Shown: piece by piece, positions 11,931 to 24,003 of the stretch
Position numbering within the stretch: the stretch's first letter is position 1
Layout: each line of letters begins with the position of its first letter
Source: Microcebus murinus
Taxonomy: Eukaryota > Chordata > Mammalia > Primates > Cheirogaleidae
Reading direction: 5' to 3'
NCBI RefSeq assembly: GCF_040939455.1
Contig: NC_134118.1
Location: 78,330,680 to 78,394,679 of the forward strand
Length of the DNA stretch: 64,000 nucleotides
Made by a program: the position numbers and the translations under genes
Notes under the pieces: generated by a model
Told to the model about the DNA's origin: nothing
What the model saw: only the letters and a program-made list of their open reading frames with translations
Database searches by the model: none

Positions 11931-13037
11931 CACAGCCAGATCCGCACTGCGCGCTGCCTACCCGTCTCCCGTGGGAGAGTGGACACAGCCAGATCCGCAC
12001 TGCGCGCTGGCAGCCCGTCTGTCGTGGGCGAGTGGACAAGCCATATCCGCACTACGCCCTGCCTGACCGTCTGCCGTGGGTGAGTGGACACAGCCAGATC
12101 CACACTGCGCCCTGCCTGCCCGTCTGCCGTGGGCGAGCGGACACAGCCAGATCCGCACTGCGCACTGTCTGACCATCTGCCGTGGGTGAGTGGACACAGC
12201 CAGATCCGCACTGCGCCCTGCCTGACCGCCTGTCGTGGGTGAGTGGACACAGCCAGATCCGCACTGCGCCCTGCTTGACCGTCTGCTGTGGGTGAGTGGA
12301 CACAGCCAGATCCACACTGCGCCCTGCCTGCCCGTCTCCCTTGGGTGAGTGGACACAGCCAGATCCGCACTGCACCTTGCCTGCCCGTCTCCCGTCAGTG
12401 AGTGGACACAGCCAGATCCGCACTGCGCCCTGCCTGCCCGTCTCCCGTGGGTGAATGGACACAGCCAGATCCGCACTGCGCGCTGCCTGCCCGTCTCCCG
12501 TGGGCGAGTGGACACAGCCAGATCCGCACTGCGCCTTGCCTGCCGGTCTCCCGTGGGTGAGTGGACACAGCCAGATCCGCACTGCGCCCTGCCTGCCCGT
12601 CTGCCGTGGGCCAGTGGACACAGGCAGATCCGCATTGCGCCCTGCCTGACCGTCTGCCGTGTGTGAGTGGACACAGCCAGATCCACACTGCGCCCTGCCT
12701 GCCCGTCTGCCGAGGGCGAGTAGACACAGCCAGATCCGCACTGCGCCCTGCCTGACCGTCTGCCGTGGGCGAGTGGACACAGCCAGATCCGCACTGCGCC
12801 CTGCCTAACCGCCTGCCGTGGGTGAGTGGACACAGCCAGATCCGCACTGCGCCCTGCCTGCCCGTCTCCCCTGGGCGAGTGGACACAGCCAGATCCGCAC
12901 TGCGCACTGCCTGCCCGTCTGCCGTGGGTGAGTGGACACAGCCAGATCCACACTGCGCCCTGCCTGCCCCTCTGCCGTGGGCGAGTGGACACAGCCAGAT
13001 CCGCACTGCGCCCTGCCTGCCCGTCTCCCGTCAGTGA

Positions 13038-14461
13038 GTGGACACAGCCAGATCCGCACTGCGCCCTGCCTGCCCGTCTGCCGTGAGCGAGTGGACACAG
13101 CCAGATCCGCACTGCGCCCTGCCTGACCGTCTGCCGTGGGTGAGGGGACACAGCCAGATACACACTGCGCCCTGCTTGCCCCTCTGCCGTGGGCGAGTGG
13201 ACACAGCCAGATCCGCACTGCGCCCTGCCTGACCGTCTGCCATGGCTGAGTGGACACAGCCAGATCCGCACTGCGCCCTGCCTGCCCGTCTCCCGTGGGT
13301 GAGTGGACACAGCCAGATCCGCACTGCGCCCTGCCTGCCTGTCTGCCGTGGGTGAGTGGACACAGCCAGATCCGCACTGCGCCCTGCCTGACCGTCTGCC
13401 GTGGGTGAGTGGACACAGCCAGATCCGCACTGCGCCCTGCCTGACCACCTGTCGTGGGTGAGTGTTCACAGCCAGATCCGTACTGCGCCCTGCCTGCCCG
13501 TCTGCCGTGGGTCAGTGGACATAACCAGATCCACACAGCACCGTCTCTGCCCATCTCCCGTGGGTGAGTGGACACAGCCGAATCCGCACTGCGCCCTGCC
13601 TGCCTGTCTCCCGTGGCAGCGTGGACACAGCCACATCGGAACTGCGCCCTGCCTGACCGTCTGCCGTGGGTGAGTGGACACAGCCAGATCCACACTGCGC
13701 CCTGCCTGCCCGTCACCCGTGGGTGAGTGGACACCGCCAGATCCGCACTGCGCCTTGCCTGCACGTCTCCCGTCAGTGAGTGGACACAGCCAGATCCACA
13801 CTGCGCCCTGCCTGCCCGTCTGCCGTGAGCGAGTGGACACAGACAGATCCGCACTGCGCCCTGCCTGACCGTCTGCTGTGGGTGAGTGGACACAGCCAGA
13901 TCCACACTGCGCCCTGCCTGCCCCTCTGCCGTGGGCGAGTGGACACAGCCAGATCCGCACTGCGCCCTGCCTGCCCGTCTCCCGTCAGTAAGTGGACACA
14001 GCCAGATCCGCACTGCGCCCTGCCTGCCCGTCTGCCGTGAGCGAGTGGACACAGCCAGATCCGCACTGCGCCCTGCCTGACCGTCTGCCGTGGGTGAGTG
14101 GACACAGCCAGATCCACACTGCGCCCTGCCTGCCCCTCTGCCGTGGGCGAGTGGACACAGCCAGATCCGCACTGCGCCCTGCCTGACCGTCTGCCGTAGG
14201 TGAGTGGACACAGCCAGATCCGCACTGCGCCCTGCCTGACCGTCTTCCGTGGGTGAGTGAACACAGCCAGATCCACACTGCGCCCTGCCTGCCCCTCTGC
14301 CGTGGGCGAGTGGACACAGCCAGATCCGCACTGCGCCCTGCCTGCCTGTCTCCCGTCAGTGAGTGGACACAGCCAGATCCGCACTGCGCCCTGCCTGCCC
14401 GTCTGCCGTGAGCGAGTAGACACAGCCAGATCCGCACTGCGCCCTGCCTGACCGTCTGCCA
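13038..14461 (+). repeat. Cluster of four-monomer (212-bp) cassettes
   Basis: A recurring order of four monomer types is visible: a monomer following CCCGTCAGTGAG, one following GCCGTGAGCGAG, one with CCACAC followed by CCCCTCTGCCG, then one with GGGCGAG. The diagnostic GTGAGCGAG word occurs at 13083, 13825, 14037 and 14408. Spacings are 742, 212 and 371 bp, which are 14, 4 and 7 monomers exactly. The related cassette appears singly near 1438, 3717, 8219, 10180, 11450 and 17914. Confidence 0.8.
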
Positions 14462-17400
14462 TGGGTGAGTGGACACAGCCAGATCCACACTGCGCCCTGC
14501 CTGCCCCTCTGCCGTGGGCGAGTGGACACAGCCAGATCCGCACTGCGCACTGCCTGACCGTCTGCCGTGGGTGAGTGGACACAGCCAGATCCGCACTGTG
14601 CCCTGCCTGCCCTTCTGCCGTGAGTGAGTGGACACAGCCAGATCCGCACTGCGCCCTGCCTGCCCGTCTCCCGTGGGTGAGTGGACACAGCCAGATCCGC
14701 ACTGTGCCCTGCCTGCCCGTCTGCCGTGAGTGAGTGGACACAGCCAGATCCGCACTGCGCCCTGCCTGACCGTCTGCCGTGGGTGAGTGGACACAGCCAG
14801 ATCCGCACTGTGCCCTGCCTGACCGCCTGTCGTGGGTGAGTGATCACAGCCAGATCCGTACTGCACCCTGCCTGACCGTCTGCCGTGGGTCAGTGGATAT
14901 AACCAGATCCACACAGCACCGTCTCTGCCCATCTCCCGTGGGTGAGTGGACACAGCTGAATCCGCACTGCGCCCTGCCTGCCTGTCTCCCGTGGCTGAGT
15001 GGACACAGCCACATCGGCACTGCGCCCTGCCTGACCGTCTGCCGTGGGTGAGTGGACACAGCCAGATCCACACTGCGCCCTGCCTGCCCGTCTCCCGTGG
15101 GTGAGTGGACACAGCCAGATCCGCACTGCGCCCTGCCTGCCCGTCTCCCGTCAGTGAGTGGACACAGCCAGATCCACACTGCGACCTGCCTGCCCGTCTC
15201 CCGTGGGCGAGTGGACACAGCCAGATCCGCACTGCGCCCCGCCTGCCCGTCTCCCGTGGGCGAGTGGACACAGCCAGATCCGCACTGTGCCCTGCCTCCC
15301 CTTCTGCCGTGGGTGAGTGGACACAGCCAGATCCGCACTGCGCCCTGCCTGCCCGTCTCCCGTCAGTGAGTGGACACAGCCAGATCCACACTGCGCCCTG
15401 CCTGCCCGTCTCCCGTGGGTGAGTGGACACAGCCAGATCCGCACTGCGCCTTGCCTGCCCGTCTCACGTGGGTGAGTGGACACAGCCAGATCCGCACTGC
15501 GCCCTACCTGTTCGTCTCCCGTGGGTGAGTGGACACAGCCAGATCCGCACTGCACCCTGGCTGACCGTCCTTCGTGGGTGAGTGGACACCGCCAGATCCG
15601 CTCTGCGCCCTGCCTGCCCGTCTCCCGTGGGTGAGTGGACACAGCCAGATCCGCACTGTGCCCTGCCTGCCCGTCTCCCGTCAGTGAGTGGACACAGCAA
15701 TATCCGCACTGCGCCCTGCCTGCCCGTCTCCCGTGGGCGAGTGGACACCGCCAGATCCGCACTGCGCCCTGCCTGCCCGTCTGTCGTGGGCGAGTGGACA
15801 CAGCTAGATCCTCACTGCGCCCTGCATGACCGTCTGCCGTCGGTGACTGGACACAGCCAGATCCACACTGCGCCCTGCCTGCCCGTCTGCCGTGGGTGAG
15901 TGGACACAGCCAGATCCGCACTGCGCGCTGCCTGCCCGTCTCCGTTTGGCGAGTGGACACAGCCAGATCCGCACTGCGCCCTGCCTGCCCGTCTGTCGTG
16001 GGCGAGTGGACACAGCCAGATCCGCACTGCGCCCTGCCTGACCGTCTGCCGTCCGTGAGTAGACACAGCCAGATCCACACTGCGCCCTGCCTGCCCGTCT
16101 GCCGTGGGTGAGTGGACACAGCCCGATCCGCACTGCGCCCTTCCTGACCGTCTGCCGTGGGTGAGTGGACACAGCCAGATCCGCACTGCGCCCTGCCTGC
16201 CCGTCTGCCTTGGGCGAGTGGACACAGCCAGATCCGCACTGCGCCCTGCCTGACCGTCTGCTGTGGGTGTGTGGACACAGCCAGATCCACACTGCGCCCT
16301 GCCTGCCCCTCTGCCGTGGGCGAGTGGACACAGCCAGACCCGCACTGCGCCCTGCCTGCCCGTCTGCCGTGGGTCAGAGGACATAACCAGATCCACACAG
16401 CACCGTCTCTGCCCATCTCCCGTGGGTGAGTGGACACAGCCGGATCCGCACTGCGCCCCGCCTGCCCGTCTCCCGTGGGTGAGTGGACACAGCCAGATCC
16501 GCACTGCGCCCTGCCTGCCCTTCTGCCGTGGGTGAGTGGACACAGCCAGATCCGCACTGCGCCCTGCCTGACCGTCTGCCGTGGGTGAGTGGACACAGCC
16601 AGATCCACACTGCGCCCTGCCTGCCCGTCTGCCGTGGGCGAGTGGACACAGCGAGATCCGCACTGCGCCCTGCCTGACCGTCTGCCGTGGGTGAGTGGAC
16701 ACAGCCAGATCCACACTGCGCCCTGCCTGCCCCTCTGCCGTGGGCGAGTGGACACAGCCAGATCCGCACTGCGCCCTGCCTGACCGAATGCTGTGGGTGA
16801 GTGGACTCAGCCAGATCCACACTGCGCCCTGCCTGCCCGTCTCCCGTCAGTGAGTGGACACAGCCAGATCCGCACTGCGCCCTGCCTGCCCGTCTCCCGT
16901 GGATGATTGGACACAGCCAGATCCGCACTGCGCGCTGCCTGCCCGTCTCCCGTGGGCGAGTGGACACCGCCAGATCCGCACTGCGCCCTGCCTGCCCGTC
17001 TGTCGTCGGCTAGTGGACACAGCCAGATCCACACTGCGCCCTGCCTGCCCGTCTCCCGTCAGTGAGTGTACACAGCCAGATCCGCACTGCGCCCTGCCTG
17101 CCCGTCTCCCGAAGATGAGTGGACACAGCCAGATCCGCACTGCGCCTTGCCTGACCGAATGCTGTGGGTGAGTGGACTCAGCCAGATCCACACTGCGCCC
17201 TGCCTGCCCGTCTCCCGTCAGTGAGTGGACACAGCCAGATCCGCACTGCGCCCTGCCTGCCCGTCTCCCGTGGATGATTGGACACAGCCAGATCCGCACT
17301 GCGCGCTGCCTGCCCGTCTCCCGTGGGCGAGTGGACACCGCCAGATCCGCACTGAGCCCTGCCTGCCCTTCTGTCGTCGGCGAGTGGACACAGCCAGATC

Positions 17401-19468
17401 CACACTGTGCCCTGCCTGCCCGTCTCCCGTCAGTGAGTGTACACAGCCAGATCCGCACTGCGCCCTGCCTGCCCGTCTCCCGTGGATGAGTGGACACAGC
17501 CAGATCCGCACTGCGCGCTGCCTGCCCGTCTCCCGTGGGCGAGTGGACACCGCCAGATCCGCACTGCGCCCTGCCTGACCGTCTGCCGTCGGTCAGTGGA
17601 CACAGCCAGATCCACACTGCGCCCTGCCTGTCCGTCTCCCGTTGGCGAGTGGACACAGCCAGATCCGCACTGCGCCCTGCCTGACCGTCTGCCATGGGTG
17701 AGTTGACACAGCCAGATCCGCACTGCGCCCTGCCTGACCGCCTGCCGTGGATGAGTGGACACAGCCAGATCCGCACTGCGCCCTGCCTGCCCGTCTCCCG
17801 TGGGCGAGTGGACACAGCGAGATCCGCACTGCGCCCTGCCTGCCCTTCTGCCGTGGGTGAGTGGACACAGCCAGATCCGCACTGCGCCCTGCCTGACCGT
17901 CTCCCGTCAGTGAGTGGACACAGCCAGATCCGCACTGCGCCCTGCCTGCCCGTCTGCCGTGAGTGAGTGGACACAGCCAGATCCGCACTGCGCCCTGCCT
18001 GACCGTCTGCCGTGGGTGAGTGGACACAGCCAGATCCACACTGCGCCCTGCCTGCCCCTCTGCCGTGGGCGAGTGGACACAGCCAGATCCGCACTGCGCC
18101 CTGCCTGACCGCCTGTCGTGGGTGAGTGGTCACAGCCAGATCCGTACTGCGCCCTGCCTGCCCGTCTGCCGTGGGTCAGTGGACATAACCAGATCCACAC
18201 AGCACCGTCTCTGCCCATCTCCCGTAGGTGAGTGGACACAGCCGAATCCGCACTGCGCCCTGCCTGCCTGTCTCCCGTGGCTGAGTGGACACAGCCACAT
18301 CGGCACTGCGCCCTGCCTGACCGTCTGCCGTGGGTGAGTGGACACAGCCAGATCCACACTTCGCCCTGCCTGCCCGTCTCCCGTGGGTGAGTGGACACAG
18401 CCAGATCCGCACTGCGCCTTGCCTGCCCGTCTCCTGTCAGTGAGTGGACACAGCCAGATCCACACTGCGCCCTGCCTGCTCGTCTCCCGTGGGCGAGTGG
18501 ACACAGCCAGATCCGCACTGCGCCCTGCCTGCCCGTCTCCCGTGGGCGAGTGGACACAGCCAGATCGGCACTGCGCCCTGCCTGCCCGTCTGCCGTGGGC
18601 GAGTGGACACAGCCAGATCCGCACTGCGCCCTGCTTGCCCGTCTCCCGTCAGTGAGTGGACACAGCCAGATCCGCACTGCGCCCTGCCTGCCCGTCTGCC
18701 GTGGGCGAGTGGACACAGCCAGATCCGCACTGCGCCCTGCCTGACCGTCTGCCGTGCGTGAGTGGACACAGCCAGATCCACACTGCGCCCTGCCTGCCCC
18801 TCTGCCGTGGGCGAGTGGACACAGCCAGATCCGCACTGCTCCCCGCCTGCCCGTCTGCCGTGGGTGAGTGGACACAGCCAGATCCGCACTGCGCCCCGCC
18901 TGCCCGTCTGCCGTGGGTGAGTGGGCACAGCCAGATCCGCACTGCGCCCCGCCTGCCCGTCTCCCGTGGATGAGTGGACACAGCCAGATCCGCACTGCGC
19001 CTTGCCTGCCCGTCTCCCGTCAGTGAGTGGACACAGCCAGATCCACACTGCGCCCTGCCTGCCCGTCTCCCGTGGGCGAGTGGACACAGCCAGATCCGCA
19101 CTGCGCCCTGCCTGCCCGTCTGCCGTGGGCGAGTGGACACAGCCAGATCCGCACTGTGCCCTGCCTGACCGTCTGCCGTGGGTGAGTGGACACAGCCAGA
19201 TCCACACTGCGCCCTGCCTGCCCGTCTGCCGTGGGCGAGTGGACACAGCCAGATCTGCACTGCGCCCTGCCTGCCCTTCTGCCGTGGGTGAGTGGACACA
19301 GCCAGATCCGCACTGCGCCCTGCCTGCCCGTCTCTCGTGGGTGAGTGGACACAGCAAGATCCGCACTGCGCCCTGCCTGCCCGTCTCCCGTGGGCGAGTG
19401 GACACAGACACATCCGCACTGCGCCCTGCCTGACCATCTCCCGTGGGTGAGTGGACACAGCCAGATCC
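14462..19468 (+). repeat. HOR-A, copy 3 (spans the copy 1/copy 2 junction, with internal deletions)
   Basis: 14462-17895 repeats 4344-7777 at a constant offset of 10,118 bp, so it contains the end of copy 1 joined to the start of copy 2 in the original order. At 17896 it jumps to the equivalent of 8201, losing 423 bp (eight monomers, one of which is 1 bp short). It loses two more monomers (106 bp) before settling at offset 9,589, which holds to 19468/9879. Landmark monomers at 14889, 16373 and 18175 are counterparts of 4771, 6255 and 8586. Confidence 0.92.
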
Positions 19469-21234
19469 GCACTGCGCCTTGCCTGCCCGTCTCACGTGGG
19501 TGAGTGGACACAGCCAGATCCGCACTGTGCCCTACCTGCCCGTCTCCCGTGGGTGAGTGGACACAGCCAGATCCGCACTGCACCCTGCCTGACCGTCCTT
19601 CGTGGGTGAGTGGACACAGCCAGATCCGCACTGCGCCCTGCCTGCCCGTCTTCCGTGGGTGAGTGGACACAGCCAGATCCGCACTGCGCCCTGCCTGCCC
19701 GTCTCCCTTCAGTGAGTGGACACAGCCAGATCCGCACTGCGCCCTGCCTGCCCGTCTCCCTTGGGTGAGTGGACACAGCCAGATCCGCACTGCGCGCTGC
19801 CTGCCCGTCTCCCTTGGGCGAGTGGACACAGCCAGATCCGCACTGCGCCCTGCCTGCCCGTCTGTCGTGGGCGAGTGGACACAGCCAGATCCGCACTGCG
19901 CCCTGCCTGACCGTCTGCCGTCCGTGAGTAGACACAGCGAGATCCACACTGCGCCCTGCCTGCCCGTCTGCCGTGGGCTAGTGGACACAGCCCGATCCGC
20001 ACTGCGCCCTGCCTGACCGTCTGCCGTGGGTGAGTGGACACAGCCAGATCCGCACTGCGCCCTTCCTGCCCGTCTGCCGTGGGCGAGTGGACACAGCGAG
20101 ATCCGCACTGCGCCCTGCCTGACCGTCTGCCGTGGGTGAGTGGACACAGCCAGAACCACACTGCGCCATGCCTACCCCTCTGCCGTGGGCGAGTGGACAC
20201 AGCCAGATCCGCACTGCGCCCTGCCTGCCCGTCTCCCGTCAGTGAGTGGACACAGCCTGTTCCGCACTGCGCCCTGCCTGCCCGTCTGCCGTGGGTGAGT
20301 GGACACAGCCAGATCCGCACTGCGCCCATCCTGACCGTCTGCCGTGGGTGAGTGGACACAGCCAGATCCGCACTGCGCCCTGCCTGACCGCCTGTCGTGG
20401 GTAAGTGGTCACAGCCAGATCCGTACTGCGCCCTGCCTGCCGGTCTTCCGTGGGTCAGTGGACATAACCAGATCCACACAGCACCGTCTCTGCCCATCTC
20501 CCGTGGGTGAGTGGACACAGCCGGATCCGCACTGCGCCCTGCCTGCCTGTCTCCCGTGGCTGAGTGGACACAGCCAGATCTGCACTGCGCCCTGCCTGAC
20601 CGTCTGCCGTGGGTGAGTGGACACAGCCAGATCCACACTGCGCCCTGCCTGCCCGTCTCCCGTGGGTGAGTGGACACAGCCAGATCCGCACTGCGCCTTG
20701 CCTGTCCGTCTCACGTGGGTGAGTGGACACAGCCAGATCCGCACTGCGCCCTACCTGCCCGTCTCCCGTGGGTGAGTGGACACAGCCAGATCCGCACTGC
20801 ACCCTGCCTGACCGTCCTTCGTGGGTGAGTGGACACCGCCAGATCCGCACTGTGCCCTGCCTGCCCGTCTCCCGTGTGTGAGTGGACACAGCCAGATCCG
20901 CACTGCGCCCTGCCTGCCCGTCTCCCGTCAGTGAGTGGACACAGCCAGATCCGCACTGCGCCCTGCCTGCCCGTCTGCCGTGGGCGAGTGGACACAGCCA
21001 GATCCGCACTGCGCCCTGCCTGACCGTCTGCCGTGGGTGAGTGGACACAGCCAGATCGACACTGCGCCCTGCCTGCCCCTCTGCCGTGGGTGAGTGGAGA
21101 CAGCCAGATTCGCACTGCGCCCTGCCTGACCGTCTGCCGTGGGTGAGTGGACACAGCCAGATCCGCACTGCGCCCTGCCTGCCCGTCTCCCGTGGGCGAG
21201 TGGACACAGCCAGATCCGCACTGCGCCCTGCCTG
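18068..21234 (+). repeat. Block D, copy 1 (repeated at 24.0-26.7 kb)
   Basis: From about 18068 the monomer order is repeated 5,936 bp downstream until 19114. After nine monomers (19115-19591, 477 bp) that the second copy lacks, matching resumes at offset 5,459 and holds to 21234/26693. Both offsets are whole numbers of monomers (112 and 103). The block overlaps the end of HOR-A copy 3, linking the first array section with the middle of the window. The landmark monomer at 20454 corresponds to that at 25913. Confidence 0.9.
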
Positions 21235-21944
21235 ACCGTCTGCCGTGGGTGAGTGGACACAGCCAGATCCGCACTGCGCCCTGCCTGACCGCCTGCCGTG
21301 GGTGAGTGGACACAGCCAGATCCGCACTGCGCCCTGCCTGCCCGTCACCCGTGGGCGAGTGGACACAGCCAGATCCGCACTGCGCCCTGCCTGACCGCCT
21401 GCCGTGGGTGAGTGAACACAGCCAGATCCGCACTGCGCCCTGCCTGCCCGTCTCCCGTGGGCGAGTGGACACAGCCAGATCCGCACCGCGCCCTGACTGA
21501 CCGTCTGCCGTGGGTGAGTGGACACAGCCAGATCCGCACTGCGCCCTGCCTGCCCGTCTCCCGTGGGTGAGTGGACACAGCCAGATCCGCACTGCGCCCT
21601 GCCTGACCGTCTGCCGTGGGTGAGTGGACACAGCCAGATCCGCACTGCGACCTTCCTGCCCGTCTCCCGTGGGTGAGTGGACACAGCCAGATCCGCACTG
21701 CGCCCTGCCTACCCGTCTCCCGTCAGTGAGTGGACACAGCCAGATCCGCACTGCGCCCTGCCTGCCCGTCTGCCGTGGGCGAGTGGACACAGCAAGATCC
21801 GCACTGCACCCTGCCTGCCGGTCTCCCGTGGGTGAGTGGACACAGCCAGATCCGCACTGCGCCCTGCCTGCCCGTCTGCCGTGGGCGAGTGGACACAGCC
21901 AGATCCGCACTGCGCCCTGCCTGACCGCCTGCCGTGGGTGAGTG
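21235..21944 (+). repeat. Short transitional stretch between repeated blocks
   Basis: About 13 monomers of ordinary type. A distinctive monomer with GCACCGCGCCCTGACTGACC near 21482 recurs near 26942 and 27050, so parts of this stretch are also shared with the region after block D copy 2. I could not fix one long constant-offset duplicate for the whole interval. Confidence 0.7.
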
Positions 21945-23885
21945 GACACAGCCAGATCCACACTGCGCCCTGCCTGCCCGTCTGCCGTGGGCGAGTGGAC
22001 ACAGCCAGATCCGCAGTGCGCCCTGCCTGCCCGTCTGCCATGGGTGAGTGGACACAGCCAGATCCGCACTGCGCCCTGCCTTACCGTCTGCCGTGGGTGA
22101 GTGGACACAGCCAGATCCGCACTGCGCCCTGCCTGCCCGTCTCCCGTGGGTGAGTGGACACAGCCAGATCCGCACTGCGCGCTGCCTGCCCGTCTTCCGT
22201 GGGCGAGTGGATACAGCCAGATCGGCACTGCGCGCTGCCTGCTTGTCTGTCGTGGGCGAGTGGACACAGCCATATCCGCACTGCGCCCTGCCTGCCCGTC
22301 TGCCGTGGGTGAGTGGACACAGCCAGATCCACACTGCGCCCTGCCTGCCCGTCTGCCGTGGGTGAGTGGACACAGCCAGATCCGCACTGCGCCCTGCCTG
22401 ACCCTCTCCCATGGGTGAGTGGACACAGCCAGATCCGCACTGCGCCCTGCCTGCCCGTCTCCCGTGGGTGAGTGGACACAGCCAGATCCGCACTGCGCCC
22501 TGCCTGCCCGTCTCCCGTGGGAGAGTGGACACAGCCAGGTCCGCACTGCGCGCTGTCTGCCCGTCTGTCTTGGGCGAGTGGACACAGCCAGATCCGCACT
22601 GCGCCCTGCCTGCCCGGCTGCCGTGGGCGAGTGGACACAGCCAGATCCGCACTGCGCCCTGCCTGCCCGTCTGCCGTGGGCGAGCGGGCACAGCCAGATC
22701 CGCACTGCGCACTGCCTGACCGTCTGCCGTGGGTGAGTGGACACAGCCAGATCCGCACTGCGCCCTGCCTGACTGCCTGTCGTGGGTGAGTGGACACAGC
22801 CAGATCTGCACTGCGCCCTGCCTGCCCGTCTCACGTGGGTGAGTGGACACAGCCAGATCCGCACTGCGCCCTGCCTGCCCGGCTGCCGTGGGCGAGTGGA
22901 AACAGCCAGATCCGCACTGCGCCCTGCCTGACCGTCTGCCGTGGGTGAGTGGACACAGCCAGAACCTCACTGCGCCCTGCCTGCCCCTCTGCCGTGGGCG
23001 AGTGGACACAGCCAGATCCGCACTGCGCCCTGCCTTACCGTCTGCCGTGGGTGAGTGGACACAGCCAGATCCGCACTGCGCCCTGCCTGCCCTTCTGCCG
23101 TGGGTGAGTGGACACAGCCAGATCCGCACTGCGCCCTGCCTGACCGTCTGCCGTGGGTGAGTGGACACAGCCAGATCCACACTGCGCCCTGCCTGCCCGT
23201 CTGCCATTGGTGAGTGGACACAGCCAGATCCGCACTGCGCCCTGCCTTACCGTCTGCGGTGGGTGAGTGGACACAGCCAGATCCGCACTGCGCCCTGCCT
23301 GACCGCCTGTCGTGGGTGAGTGGTCACAGACAGATCCGTACTGCGCCCTGCCTGCCCGTCTGCCGTGGGTAAGTGGACATAGCCAGATCCACACAGCACC
23401 GTCTCTGCCCATCTCCCGTGGGTGAGTGGACACAGCCGGATCCGCACTGCGCCCTGCCTGACCGTCTGCCGTGGGTGAGGGGACACAGCCAGATCCGCAC
23501 TGCGCCCTGCCTGCCCGTCTCCCGTGGGTGAGTGGACACAGCCAGATCCGCACTGCGCCTTGCCTGCCCGTACCCCGTCGGTGAGTGGACACAGCCAGAT
23601 CCGCACTGCGCCCTGCCTGCCCGTCTCCCGTGGGTGATTGGACACAGCCAGATCCGCACTGCGCGCTGCCTGCCCGTCTCCCATGGGCGAGTGGACACAG
23701 CCAGATCCGCACTGTGCCCTGCCTGCCCGTCTGCCGTGGGTGAGTGGACACAGCCAGATCCGCACTGCGCCCTGCCTGACCGTCTGCCGTGGGATAGTGG
23801 ACACAGCCAGGTCCACACTGCGCCCTGCCTACCCCTCTGCCGTGGGCGAGTGGACACAGCCAGATCCGCACTGCGCCCTGCCTGC
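21945..23885 (+). repeat. Block C, copy 1 (repeated at 31.0-33.1 kb)
   Basis: The monomer order matches 30954-33053 at offset 9,009 (170 monomers minus 1 bp). Three extra monomers in the second copy, near 32.6-32.8 kb, change the offset to 9,168. Diagnostic monomers include GAGCGGGCAC at 22682 (counterpart 31691) and a GTAAGTGGACATAGCC landmark at 23369 (counterpart 32378). The GAGCGGGCAC monomer and its neighbours also reappear in HOR-B copies III and IV. Confidence 0.9.
22468..22520 (+). repeat. Representative consensus 53-bp monomer
   Basis: This copy matches the majority base at essentially every position. Positions 1-16 read GTGAGTGGACACAGCC, 17-32 read AGATCCGCACTGCGCC, 33-39 read CTGCCTG and 40-53 read CCCGTCTCCCGTGG. 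Composition is 7 A, 9 T, 16 G and 21 C. The main polymorphic sites across the array are: 2 (T or C), 22-23 (CG, CA or TG), 29-30 (CG, TG or CA), 40 (C or A), 43 (G, C or T), 47 (C or G), 48 (C or T), 50 (G or A) and 52-53 (GG or CA). Combinations of these sites define recognisable monomer types, whose order reveals the higher-order structure. The phase, starting at GTGAGT, is my arbitrary choice. Confidence 0.95.
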
Positions 23886-24003
23886 CCGTATCCCGTGGGT
23901 GAGTGGACACAGCCAGATCCGCACTGCGCCCTGCCTGCCCGTCTGCCGTGGGTGAGTGGACACAGCCAGATCCGCACTGCTCCCTGCCTGACCGTCTGCC
24001 GTG

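Larger units (their letters stand above)
10850..14461 (+). repeat. Divergent mosaic segment between HOR-A copies
   Basis: These monomers do not follow the order seen at 4386-6781, so this stretch interrupts the HOR-A register. It contains a nearby copy of 9912-10660 (at 11182-11930), several length-variant monomers (near 11087, 11702 and 12028) and a cluster of four-monomer cassettes after 13038. A landmark ACATAACC-type monomer lies at 13511. Nothing other than 53-bp monomers is present. Confidence 0.85.
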
